This document shows, in pieces, positions 31,739 to 43,170 of a DNA stretch of 64,000 bases. The notes below the pieces were generated by a model. That model worked only from the letters and a program-made list of their open reading frames with translations, searched no databases and had not been told where the DNA came from. The stretch covers positions 20,952,875 to 21,016,874 of the forward strand of contig OZ234495.1 in NCBI GenBank assembly GCA_965153455.1. Reading direction: 5' to 3'. This DNA comes from Sphagnum compactum (lineage: Eukaryota > Bryophyta > Sphagnopsida > Sphagnales). Position numbers and translations under genes: made by a program. Position 1 is the first letter of the stretch. The number at the start of each line of letters is the position of its first letter.

Positions 31739-33515
31739 TCAAATTTCTGGAAATTTTATCAACACTCTGTCTACTGATTTCCGACCAGGTCCTTCGAGTG
31801 TTTTGTCTTCGGAATGATGTATGTGGCTCATGGCATGGTTGATGTAAAAGGGCACTTCATATCTTTGTTCCATCAACATAGGCTCTTTCTTCTCTGCATG
31901 TGACCTCCTCAAATTTCCAATGGAATAGATGTTTCGGTTAGTTTTGAAATTGTATAAACAGTGCTCATCTTCATCCTTTGGAATCCAGCTGCCAACAATG
32001 GTTGGCCGAAGAGTGTTGCTTATGCCAGCATTGATAAACTGTTTTTTCCTTCCAACCATTATTAAATCCACAATTTCTTCAGGGTAGACAAATTTAAAAA
32101 TTAAACAACCTGGACGCCCATTGTCATTCACATGAAAACCAGCAAATTGAGTGTTTGAACTCTCATTAGTAACTGCAAGGGCACAACTATCCGCAGTTGT
32201 GTCCGTCACATTCAAAGTCCCTTGAGCTTGAACTCCAATGGGTAGCACTAGAGTTTGAACTTGCACACTAGCTTGACCTGATACTTGGTTTGCACGAGAT
32301 GTTGAACCTGTGAATGTTTCTGTCGTTGTTCTTTTCACAACATCCGTTGCAACCCTAGTTCCAGGTGAAACTTTGACAGCTTGAGGATGCGCACAAATTA
32401 GAGAAATTGTGATATTATCGTGGCAATACCCCAAATCCCAATGTTCATGTAATTGAAGTTGTCCCCCACCCAAATCACATACAGTCTCGGTCGTGGTGGT
32501 TAGCTTACGTGCTCCTCCTTGAATTTCAAACTCGAACTTAAGCCAAGGGTCAATTGCTGCATCTTTTATCCGACAATCTGGTTGAACCTCCTGGGGTGGC
32601 AACCCTTCATAGAAAGTGCCTCCAGCTTCCGGTATAACAATCACAGTCAAAGACTTATTCTCATTTGAATCTTGTGGTCCTTTGGCTTGAAGAGACTCAA
32701 AACGCAGTTGAAAATCACTTGATTGCTGATCTCTTTGTCCACCAACTTCCGTAGGTCCACTTGAGGGACCCCCTTGACCACTCCCAACACCTTCCATAGG
32801 TTCACCTGCGTTACCTCCCTGTGAACTTTCTCCAACATCCAAAGGATCCATAGGTTCACTTGATGTACCTCCAATCTCTCCTCCACCTTCCATGGTTTCA
32901 CGTAAAGGACCCCCATGATCATTCTTTTCACCTTCCACAGCTTCACTTGAAATACCTGATGGATGCTGGAAATTTGAATCTTTAGCATGTTCACTAAGCC
33001 CCATCTTTTCAGCAAGTTTAAATATAAGTGGAAACATTTCACCAGTTTGGTTTTGGTTATCCTCCACGTACACGCGATTGTTTTCAAGTCTAGATCCCAG
33101 CAAGCCAACCCCAAATCTTTTGGATGATTCTTCTGCTGTCAAATTGCACTTTGACAGTTCAGTTGGGGGCTTCGGAATGGGAATTCTCATTGGTGAAAAA
33201 CTTGTTTCCGCCCACAAGTCAAACCACGAGTGTTCACCAATGTGCTCGACCACTACCCCAAATTGCTTTGTCACCACAACCTTGGACCACTGTAGGCCCA
33301 CCCCTACAACTTTTGACATGTCTTCAGCCTGTTCGAAAAGGAATTCTATTGAATCAGCCCCTTCAAATTTTCCCTTTCTTCCCTTAGTAAGAATTTCGTG
33401 AAGCCCATTTTGGAAGCAATTTTGTGTTGTGCCACTTATTCCAATTGTTGAAAACTGATTTTCTTGTTTGAGATGATCATCAGTTGTGCATGGAAAATCT
33501 GGGCCGAACGCAGGT
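31739..33515 (-). CDS. Large unrecognised exon, copy B
   Basis: 591 codons, homologous along its whole length to 10148-11924, with the same acceptor (TTGTTGGTGCAG) and phase 2 entry. Differences from A are mostly substitutions plus in-frame changes (ETMEGGGEIGGTSS in place of ETMEGGETDQGGTSS). There is no stop or frameshift although the adjacent channel gene is wrecked. The same regions are recognisable: the FEGADSIEFLF segment, the Gly/Ser/Glu tract, DLGGGQLQLHEHWDLGYCHD, and ASVQVQTLVLPIGVQAQGTL. Function unknown. Confidence 0.72.
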
Positions 33516-34168
33516 CTGCACCAACAACACAAGATAAATTCCATTTTAAAATATAATTATTTACAATTGGTCACACTCCGAAAAATTGCCATGTGCACTT
33601 AAATTTTTTTAATCTATTTTTGCATCAACAAATTCAAAGGGTACAGCCACCAAAAAATTAGATTTGTCCATTTTACACAACTGACTTTAGACTAGTAATA
33701 GTTTTGAATGGTATTTTTAAATATTTAAGCATTCACTTTATCTTCAGCGAATACACTTGTCAAATTGGAAGAGAAATTGTTAATTATAATTTTCTATAAT
33801 TTTAAAATGCTAATTAAAATACATCTTTGACGAAGTGCCAGTTAGTCCGTTTGCAAGTGAGAGAACTTAAAAAGAAAAGGAGTAGATGAAGCAAATTATC
33901 TGCCCTAAATGGAAATCCAATTACTACGAAAACTAGTATTTTAACTATTTACCAAGGTCAGTAAACTAGATTCCCAAGAAACAATTTTGTTAAACATTTA
34001 AAGCTGGAACAAATGTTGGGTTGGATGACCAACCAAGAGACCTCATCGTGCAACTAGAGCAACCTTGAAAAACAAAAGGAGGTAACACCTATGACATATG
34101 GAAGAAGAGGGATGCAAAGCTCGAGACAGCTACGAAGGCCGGATTATTCATGGGATCCTGCTCCTCAC

Positions 34169-34225
34169 CTCAATATCTCATCCTCTGTTTCCCAATCGAC
34201 CGACACCGACAACCAATCATCTGAC
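34169..34225 (-). CDS. 57-bp acidic microexon, copy B
   Basis: Same borders, phase and encoded SDDWLSVSVDWETEDEIL as 12383-12439. Confidence 0.45.
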
Positions 34226-34358
34226 CTGCCATACCCAATTAAGAACTATTAAGTGAACTTCATAGACGTAGTTAGGCGAACGATAAGCACACACAAAAGA
34301 GGGATGCACAGCTCGAGCCAACTACGAAAGCTCAGATTATTGGGAATTCATTTTTCAC

Positions 34359-34397
34359 CTAAATGTGTCATTGTCATCCGAATACCAATCCTCAGAC
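34359..34397 (-). CDS. 39-bp acidic microexon, copy B
   Basis: Identical to the two unit A copies (12573-12611, 15040-15078); phase 2-2. Confidence 0.45.
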
Positions 34398-35156
34398 CTG
34401 CCATACCCACATAACAATGATTAAGAGAACTTCACAGAAGTAGTTAGGCGAACTCACTCACCACATGGACCCTATCCATAACAGGACGACACGACAACAA
34501 AACAGGAGAAAAGAACTACAAGCACTGACAGAGAAGGGATGCAAAGCTGGAGATTACATTGAAGGATCTTCTAGTGCTCTTCTGACTTTGCCTTAAGCGA
34601 GCCAACTAGTTAACCATAATGGGGTCACTAGGTAAATAGGTCATCAAAATTGTTCAAACATGACAATTTCAAAATGCAGGGGCAGCCACATGAGTGCACT
34701 GCTAATGTAGCACTTGAAAAGTGACCACCTTTGAAAACTTGGCAATAGCTCTATGACAATCACATTTGGTCTCAACAAAAGTGAGACCAAAATTTTCATT
34801 TTGGTCATTTTTCATGGCCAACCCATGTTATGAAGTAGGAGACTCCACTTAATGTACTTCCACCTCATAATCTTAAATATGGAATTTGCATGTAGTCTAT
34901 TCTAAACATAGTTGCACCCAAATTTGGACTGAAAATCCTTCAATTGTTTGTTTCATCCTTTTAAGTTTTGGTTAACCAAGACATATTATAACCATCATAT
35001 TTGTCCATGAACAAACCATCCAATTATAATGGACTCAATCATATGTAGATAAGTTCCATCAAATTGAAAGCTTCGATAAAATTTCACCACAAATGTATAT
35101 TGTTGATAGTTGAATTTGTTGCACCTACAACAATAATAAGTATATAGAAGACTCAC

Positions 35157-35353
35157 CTTGGATAAGATGGGCTTGTAAAGCCTGAAGTTTCTTGATTCTG
35201 ATTTTTTCCCTTCCTTGCATCTGAATGAACAGGTTTTCCCTGCAGAGTGGCAAGGATAGACATCTCATCAATATTTGAAGGAACCGGATAGTGTATGGTA
35301 AGGCTCCAAGGTGGGGGCATTCCTAAAATAAGGGGTCTAGGTTGAATACAAAC
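35157..35353 (-). CDS. Pro-rich linker exon, copy B, acceptor lost
   Basis: Open and homologous to 13369-13565 with the donor intact (CCAAG/GTGAGT). The acceptor, however, reads GAAATGCTG, not GAAATGCAG, so the AG is gone (35354-35355). The frame stays open leftward into the former intron to an ATG at 35390-35392 (MHYDSYHNGPEML), so a transcript starting in this intron could still be translated into the linker and large exon. Confidence 0.5.
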
Positions 35354-35488
35354 CAGCATTTCAGGCCCATTATGGTAAGAATCGTAATGCACAACCCTAA
35401 TGTTGTCATGAGCCTAAACAAAGGTGATAGGAGTAGGAAGAACCATATGCCTACTACCTATTTAGGAAGAAAATGCATCTTACCCTAA

Positions 35489-35702
35489 AGGTGCATTCGC
35501 ACTTGGTGTTAGGTACTCTAGTGTTGAGTCCCCTAACATCATGCTAGTCACTTAGGACTTAAACCTACTTATCCTGAAGATTTTATGTTAAGCTAACATT
35601 CACTTAACATTAAGCTATCACCCATTTAACATTGGGCGCCACCTAGAATGCCAGCTAGATTTTCATTTTAACATTGACTTAAAATCAAGTGTGAATGCAC
35701 CA
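35489..35702. mobile_element. 214-bp MITE with TAA target duplication (copy B)
   Basis: Orthologue of 13701-13913, with TAA at 35486-35488 and 35703-35705 and termini GGTGCATTCGCACTTG and CAAGTGTGAATGCACC. Confidence 0.75.
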
Positions 35703-35994
35703 TAAGAAGGTGTAAGAGGCCTCTTGTAGGCGTAAGGTGCCTCTTATTTTTAAGGAGGCAAAATTATCATTGGATTTCAAGGTGCTGTTCAAATACCCAG
35801 ATTAGGAAATATGGGTGACTCCATCACAGATGTATAAGAAGCCATTGGTCAAAGGGAATGCCAAAATAACTTTGTCTTTTAATAACATGCAAGTGGTTGG
35901 CCAGTTCTACTTTGGAATGCTTGATGGAAATTGCCCTATAATAAATGTGAAGAAGCTACAACCAAAAGATTCTGCAAACGTTGAACCGCATTAC

Positions 35995-36364
35995 CTGCAA
36001 ACGCCACTCGTCATAAGTCCGTTTCCATTCAGGATCATCTAAAGCCCTCCTGGCTGCCGCTGCCCGTCTAGTGGGTAAAGCACTCCCTTCTTCAACATGC
36101 GCAAATGAGACAAATTCACCTGTGGAATTATACCGGGCATGAATAGCCCTGAACCCAAAGGCCCTCACCTTGTTATCTGGGGCCGTGTACTCAAACAAGG
36201 TTTTCTTAGTTGCCGACATCCTGAGATTTGCCCCCACAGGTGGTCCTCCAACAGGGACTACAGCAGTAATATCAGCTCCTACAGCACCGGAGTGTGAATC
36301 TACTGATTCCAGAATCACCTTCTTTGCTTGAAGGATCTCATAAATCACCCAGAGGTCTTGCGTA
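35995..36364 (-). CDS. Alternative N-terminal-side exon of copy B (replaces AP2)
   Basis: 370 bp with acceptor TGTAATTTGCAG, phase-2 entry and phase-0 donor TTGCAG/GTAATG, exactly the phases of the AP2 exon at the same place in unit A. It encodes STQDLWVIYEILQAKKVILE, a beta-rich stretch (ADITAVVPVGGPPVGANLRM, TLFEYTAPDNKVRAFGFRAI) and a tail ending DDPEWKRTYDEWRLQ. Only the tail (about the last 75 bases) is homologous to the AP2 exon. An in-frame ATG at 36385-36387 might be the start instead of an upstream exon, which I cannot find. No family recognised. Confidence 0.55.
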
Positions 36365-36805
36365 CTGCAAATTACAGGCAATTCCATTCAAGACGGTGTC
36401 ACAGGTCCAATGCTCTATGCACAAGTCGCTCATGTAAAAGCACTCGTCTACTCCTACACATTACAACATAACTTTATCCGAATCTTTCACATGTGCAGCC
36501 TGATTATTGAGAAGGAAAGATTTTGTGGGCATTAGAATGCTATGACATCATTCCCTGGGTATGTTGATTGGGTAAAATCTTGTGTGGACACATCGAGTTG
36601 TGACCTCACCTCTATACCAAAAGATTACAGTGATGATAGTGTACATCGTCAAGATGCAGGTCTCGACCTCATCAAATGTGAAGAAACAACCACAATAATA
36701 ACATCAAACACAAAATTTGATATCGGGAAGATCATTTAGTAGGTCTAAATTAGAACCTCTGGATGAGAGGATGCAATAAGATCATGCTGTTATCTCATGT
36801 AGAAG

Positions 36806-37719
36806 TCAGGGAGCTTGCCTCTTGCCGAAAGGATTGAAACGGCTTCGTTCTGACCAGTACTTGAGCTTCGTCAGCTTATGAACGTCAGGCTTCCATTGTT
36901 GCTTGCCTATAATCTCCTGAAGCGCTGCCCTGTCCACACTGGCGATCTGCACACGTTGTAACTGGCATTCCAAGTGTTTGTCACCGTCGATGTCAAGATT
37001 TGCAGCATCGCCAAAGATACGCAGGCTGGATTTCACTGCAGCCCGGGACTCGACTGTGTGCTTAATATCCGGCTGCGCTCGGTCCAATCGGAATAGCTCT
37101 TCGTCATCTTCATCGCATTCTGCATTCACCAAAACCGAACAATTAGCATCCATCGAAGGTCTCTCATTTACAGCTCCAGTTGACAATATGTTCTTAAACA
37201 CTACATCAGTTCGTTCACCCACTCGTATAGTGCAGAAAATCGATTGGTCAAGCTAAAGCAAGGCGGCAAAAGATCGTCACAACAATGTACAACTTCGGTC
37301 TCTTCAGCGATACTTGTCGATAACCCAAGTTGACTAAAGAAGAGCCGGTGAGTTTTGCAATATCCCCGAACGAGATCACTGCATGAATCCTTACCCGTAT
37401 TTGATTCGAAACGTTTGAGCCCCTCACGAAGACGATCGGCAGTCTCCTGCGATTCTTTGGAGCCCAGCTCGAATATGGAGCCAATATTGTAAAGGATGGG
37501 ACTCGAGCCCCTCCGGCTCGTCTTCACCAAAACATCCAAGAGCCGAAAACGACACTCAGAGTTCAAAGGGTCTACGGCGAAAACAGCGTGGTTTTTGTAG
37601 AGGTACTTTTGCCATGAATCAGCCATTTCGTGAGTGAGCACCTTGCCTCTAGGAGCTGAGCTGATGGTGGAGAGAAAGGAAAATCGTCGGAGGAAGAGTG
37701 GGGCTGTGAACGAGGACAC
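36806..37719 (-). CDS. Unrecognised gene in two overlapping frames, possible organelle-targeted protein
   Basis: The first frame (37201-37719) opens MSSFTAPLFLRRFSFLSTIS, rich in Ser/Arg/Phe like a mitochondrial or plastid presequence, with a second Met (MADSWQKYL) 31 residues on. It runs through ECRFRLLDVLVKTS and SQETADRLREGLKRF to YEWVNELM and TAG. The second frame (36806-37255) continues with an acidic block (ECDEDDEELFRLD) and the C-terminus LKYWSERSRFNPFGKRQAP, then TGA. The composition is GC-richer and gene-like across both. The join needs either a frameshift or a short intron; a candidate acceptor is TTTTGGTGAATGCAG near 37120, but no donor gives a clean phase. Not present in unit A. 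I recognise no family. Confidence 0.5.
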
Positions 37720-39477
37720 TGAAGAAAAACAACAGAGAGATACACCATCAAGAGAATACCAATATATTTCAGAAGTTTCTACGCGTAAATCACTGGCTGT
37801 CGGTACGATCTTTCAGTGTAGTTGCTGACCGTCCATGCGCAACGCGTCCCGACATAGATGCACCTTCTGCGAAGATTTTAAGTGTAATACATTAAGTACT
37901 TGATGGAAGAGGCACCTACCAAAACTAATTTTTGTCAATCTTCTTTGAGACAAAAGGGATTCCAGTCCCCAAATCTTCCCGTGCAACAGACGTAAGGGTT
38001 CAAGATATCTACTTCCAATCTGTTCTTCACAACCCAACCTTACTGACACTCATCCTGTCTTTGCACATCAATATTGTACAGGCTACTTGGAAGGAGAATA
38101 GCAGCATATCAAGATAAGTTATGTATCATAAGAAGCAATACAAAGCTCCAAGACCTCTACTGTCATGTCACACTTTTATATAACTTGGTGCATTCTCCAG
38201 CTTGCTTTGTTATTCTCATCTTCATTTTTCTCTGTCTTGCTCAGCTTAGGCTATACCAGCAATCAAATCGCAAGTGGGTTCTTTCCAAGTGAAAGTGAGA
38301 AGAACTGCGAAGTCTTCTCATTCAAGACAGTGATGCACAAGCACAACTATCATATGCTTTCTTCACATTTCCTAAATACTTTCTCTACTATGTGCGCTCT
38401 AGTCTACTGAGCTGTACCCCCATTTTGCTCCATTCTGGCCATGGCATTTCCTGCTGCTCTTCATTCCTTGTAAAACTAATTGAGCACAAGATGCCTGCAA
38501 ATCCAGCTCCAAAAGGTAACATATCTTTAACAGACTGTCGCACATCTTAGCATTAACAGTGAAGCTGATCATATCTTTGTAGGGATCATTGTGCAGGATT
38601 CCCAGATCACAGCATTTTCATTCCCTGAGATTCATTCTTCCCCCCTCTGGTATTGCAAAACATATTGAGTTCAAAATGATAAATGTTTGTGTGTGAAGGA
38701 CATACCTACAAGTTTTGGGAAATTGCAAAAGATGTGACACTTGAATGACCTTGATAGTTTTCGTTGTCCTTTCGTGTTGGTTGCTAGCCAAACAAAATGC
38801 ATGTGATCACTGTGGCAATTATGAAAAGCACCAAATTAACCCACCTTAATAGAAAATAAGAGTAGATGAGCCTTTGTGTAAATTTGAATCATTATACAAT
38901 CGTTATTCTAGGTCTAATATTCATGACACTACTAATGCTTTCAAAGACATGGAACCTAAGTTTTGGTGTTTGAGACATACTAGGTTTCACATAAAAGACA
39001 TGATGATATGTGAGATGAATTGCATGTGGCAATTGAATGATGAATACTCTTGTTGTTGCATTGAGCCACAAAACCCTATACACATATGCGAGGAGATTGA
39101 CGGCAATAGAAGCTCTGCAACAAGCCCAACAAGGGAACCGACCTCGATAAAAATTTGTAGCAAGCTCTTGGATGCAAATCTGAGCCAAGCTAATTAGTCC
39201 ATTGGATTCCTTGCATTTATGCCAGAATGATGAACAACTTGGAAGGTGCTCGTGACTAAAGGTTGAGAGAAACGATCCACGCGGTACTTCTAGGATGGTG
39301 CATAGCATGTGCCATAATTGTGGGCGGTTAAAGTTTTCCGTGTTACCCGCTCAGAACTTTTCTAGGGGAAATATTATTGCGCCTGGATGCTTTGCTGACT
39401 TTTCTCGTCAGGTTGTGCTTTCACATCGCTCAAGATTGGAAGTCTTTAATAAAGTAATGCAATCCCCGCATGAGTAC
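37720..39477. other. Intergenic, no gene recognised
   Basis: It includes the promoter side of the 36806-37719 gene. Overlapping open frames at 38874-39308 on both strands have no recognisable motifs; both cannot be real and neither has splice context. Probably old repeat DNA. Confidence 0.4.
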
Positions 39478-39842
39478 ATCGGCCACAGTAAACCAGCACC
39501 CACCAGTGCACCATCCACTGGATGCCCGTTATGACTCAGTTGTGGATGACCCTCAACTGAGTTACTACCTGGTCTCAAAGTGGTAACCCATTCAATAAGA
39601 AGTAGGTTTAACCTATAGTCAGGTAGGTTAAAAAATAGCGGACTGCTTTGTAAGTAGATAGATGATACATAGTAGGTAGGGGCTGTTTTTACTACCTACC
39701 TAGTTGGCAGGTAGTTAATAAAGCAAGTGAGCTAACCACCATGGTTAGCTAGGGAACTGGAACCCAACAGAAAACTGTTTCCTCATCACATATCATCCAT
39801 TCTTGATGGTACGCTGGTGGGTGCTGGTTCACAGTGGCCACG
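39478..39842. mobile_element. About 365-bp MITE with long TIRs
   Basis: Left end CGGCCACAGTAAACCAGCAC continuing CCACCAGTG; right end CTGGTGGGTG then CTGGTTCACAGTGGCCACG. These are inverted repeats of about 35 bp with few mismatches. TA flanks both sides (39475-39476, 39843-39844), within a longer GTAC on each side, so the duplicated target is TA or GTAC. The interior holds further small palindromes (CTCAGTTG...CAACTGAG; AGCTAACCACCATGGTTAGCT). Confidence 0.75.
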
Positions 39843-40269
39843 TACTAGACCTGTAACTTCCTGTGACCACTGATTTTTTAGGCTTTCAAGATAGTGGAGG
39901 GAAGTGGTCATTGATGGATTGCGCCGACCATGTGTCAGCAAAGAAAGGTGAGGCCAGTTAGCAGTCCTTAGTCAGAACCAGGGTTTTATTTCAAATTACT
40001 CAGGTAGGTGTACTGGCGAGGATCCCCAGCTTTAATTCGCATTAAATGCGACTGTCCTAGGCGGACATTAGAGTTTTTTCTGAATCCTGCATAAATCTAG
40101 GCGAGCTAAACGAACTCACTATCTAAATCTGGCAATTTTGTTTTTTGATCTAAGAAATATGGCGAATATTTTGAATTTTTTTTAAAAAGAACGTCGAACT
40201 GGGCTTTTTTTTGTAATCAGCCAATTTGCGAATTATTCTGAGATGCGAACATCGACTCCTGCCATATTT

Positions 40270-41850
40270 GCCAAGCCCTCAGACAACATAATTCTCTCTA
40301 GACCTTCCTTTCCAAATTTCCCTACACATAATGCCACCATTTTCAAAGACGATGCCTTGAAGGATAAATTTTTTAGAAGTTCCCATGGTTACCACTATTT
40401 TCCGGGTGACCCTGCATAAGCTTATGCGATTTGGTAGTGTAAATTTTTTGAAGGCTTTCATCAATGTAAATAAACTCAAAATGTCAGCTTTGGAATTTTT
40501 TTCTACTCCAAATCTATTATTCACCAGACCAGGGTTTTGTGTAGGGTAAGAAGGCCTGCAAATACACTAGGATGGTATCGGTAAGCATCAAAGTCAAAAA
40601 GCCTGAAATATTGGTGGGTCAGTTGACTGTGGCAATTGTAACCCCTTCTTAGTCTTAAAGTATTTGCAAGCCACCTTAAAAGAAGAGAGAAAACCCTTGC
40701 AAGGAATAATAATATGTATGGTTTTACTTGTATCTTACAAGCACCTCAAAACTTACATAATTTGATGTGTATTTTTGTCAAACCCAAGAACACGGCACCA
40801 ATTCATAGTTTCCTAGTCAGAGTGCAACAAATGGTGTGGGTTTTGAGTGGTCACCGTGAAACTTACTTCCTTAGCTCTCATGTGAAAATTGATATATTCA
40901 GTTTTTCCTTGAAACTTCCCAGCATGACTAATAATGGCTCTATCCTCTATGGGCAGGTTCAAACAAAATAATGTGCCATGATGAAATCCTGTAACTTAGT
41001 TACGTAAATTGAATGCAAACTGAATTTGATAAATATTAAGACCGCCAGCCTGAACTGTTTTTTTTGTGATGAAATTTGACCACTGGCTGACAGAGAAAAG
41101 GGACGGGCTGCAACTTGTGCAAATGAATTTTTTGGGGGGGAAAATGGCCCAAAGTTGCAATATTTTGAGGAAAATAAATTGAAATCCCTAATTCTAACAC
41201 AGGTTCTAGTATGTCACCAAAGTAATGAGGTTCCAAAAACCTTCCACTTTCGTCTGTTAACACCTGTAACAAACTTTGGGTAAGTCCTCTTGTGGATGAT
41301 CAAGGGTCCACTTACCCCCACAAAATTGAAAAAAGAATTTTCAAAAAAAACCCATTAGCCAGGATCATAGCCTAGACCTTGGCCACTTCGACACTAATTA
41401 TATTATTTTCAGAATTTTTGAATTTTCAAAAATTAGTTCTTCCAAATCAAAAAATATTTTGAAGGATAATATTGAATATTTAGGAGTATTCCATTTGCTG
41501 AAATGAATTTTTCAAAATGAATCGATTATTCGACAGAGATCTGTTGAAATGGCCCAAGGTACTACGGTAACAAAACCTTCAATTGTCAATCACAATTTGG
41601 TACCAGTTCAAGGCAAAATTTTATCCCCAAATCCCACAGAGATGGAAAGAAAGTCTCTTCCCTGGAGACAGTTAATAAATCATCAAACTTTATTACAAAT
41701 TGGTTCCAGTTCAAGCCAAAATTTTATCCTCAAATCATACACAGATCAACATAGACCACCAAAGGACAAACAAAGAAAACTATTGCAAGTGCCAAACCCG
41801 ACTTGATTGTTATTGGTGCTGGACTTGATAGAATAAGTCTCCTATTCAAA
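40270..41850. repeat. Dispersed repeat family, copy 1
   Basis: About 40310-41330 is repeated at 42830-43840 (same order: CCCTGCATAAGCTTATGC, the AGCATCAAAGTCAAAAAGCC motif, then GACCGCCAGCCTGAACTG). Pieces also occur at 16740-17000, 18390-18840 and 44270-44650. Non-coding and AT-rich. Its identity is unknown; it may be a large non-autonomous element. Confidence 0.6.
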
Positions 41851-42129
41851 ACAATGGAGGAAAAACTCAATGCCACATTTTCTTCAGATACTTCTTTCCA
41901 CTTGCCACTGTACTCCCTCCATAATGGATCTTTATGCAAACTGAAAAATGCAGTTCTACTTAACAACCAGACCCAATATTTGCATTTGTATCTGGAAGGT
42001 TCTTACCAAACACAATGTTCCTTGTAATTTACAATGCACACTTTACATAAGTCATATGGTGTCTCTAGGACTGCAAATTTCAAATTATGTTAGATAACAA
42101 GTAGCAATTACCAAGTAGCAATTACTTAT

Positions 42130-42560
42130 CATGATTGTTATAAATATTTTAAATCCCTTTCCTTTCTTTCAAGCAAAAATAGAAATGTTTCAAATGAAAA
42201 ATGGAGAAACTCCATGATTGGCTTTATCAAGATTGTTATAAATATTTGAAAATCCTTTATATATATTAAAGCAGAAATCAAAATATTTCAAACGAAAAAT
42301 GAAAATTTTCAATGATAAGCTTTATCATGATTGTTATGAACATTTGAAAATCTTGCATCCAATTCTTCAAGCAGAAATATAAGTAGTTCAAATAAAAAAT
42401 GGAAAAAGTCTCCATGATAAGCTTTATCACAATTGTTAGAAATATTGAAAATCCCGTTCTTATTTTTCAGCAGAAATAAAAGTATTTCAAATAAAAAATG
42501 AAAAATATTCATGATCATAGTTGTTATAAATATTTTCAGTTCCGTTTTATAGTTTTCAAG
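42130..42560. repeat. Tandem repeat, about 95-bp period, roughly four copies
   Basis: Units share GATTGTTATAAATATTTGAA, AAGCAGAAAT, TTTCAAAT(A/G)AAAAATGGA and CATGATAAGCTTTATCA. Each unit contains the short palindrome TGATAAGCTTTATCA. No coding potential. Confidence 0.65.
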
Positions 42561-42569
42561 CAGAAATTA

Positions 42570-43170
42570 AGGTGGCTTGCAATTACATTAAGACTGACAA
42601 GGGGTTACAATTTCCACACTCAACTGACCCACCAATTTTTCAGGTGGCTTGCAAATACATTAAGACTGACATGGGGTTACAATTTCCACACTCAACTGAC
42701 CCACCAGTTTTTCAGGCTTTTTGACTTTGATGCTTACCGATACCATCCTAGTGCATGGCCTTGTCCTCAGGCTTAGTGGTCTATGACATGAATGAACACT
42801 GCATGTATTGCTTTTAGTGAAAATAAACCAAGATAATTGCTTATGCCTTGAAGGATAAATTTTTAAAAAGTTTCAATGGTTGCCACTATTTTCCTGGTGA
42901 CCCTGCATAAGCTTATGCAATTTGGTAGTGTAAATTTTTTGAAGGCTTTCATCAATGTAAATAAACTCAAAATGTCAGCCTTCAAAAAAATTTAAACTCC
43001 AAATCTATTATTCACCAGGGTTCTGTGTAGGGTAAGAAGGCCTGAGGACAAGGCCATACACTAGGATGGTATCGGTAAGCATCAAAGTCAAAAAGCCTGA
43101 AAATTTGGTGGGTCAGTTCAGTGTGGAAATTGTAACCCCTTGTCAGTCTTAATGTATTTGAAAGCCACCT
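42570..43170. mobile_element. 601-bp foldback element with about 150-200-bp inverted arms
   Basis: The ends AGGTGGCTTGCAATTACATT and AATGTATTTGAAAGCCACCT are inverted repeats that continue through CAGTCTTAATGT, CCACACTCAACTGACCCACC and GCTTACCGATACCATCCTAG on each arm. The left arm carries an extra tandem copy of its outer 68 bp. TA flanks both ends (42568-42569, 43171-43172). The spacer is part of the 40-44 kb repeat family. A lone right-type arm occurs at 40575-40680. Confidence 0.75.

Noticed and set aside
38874-39308. Overlapping ORFs on both strands
   Set aside because: No motif, no splice sites, and both strands cannot be coding; treated as chance.
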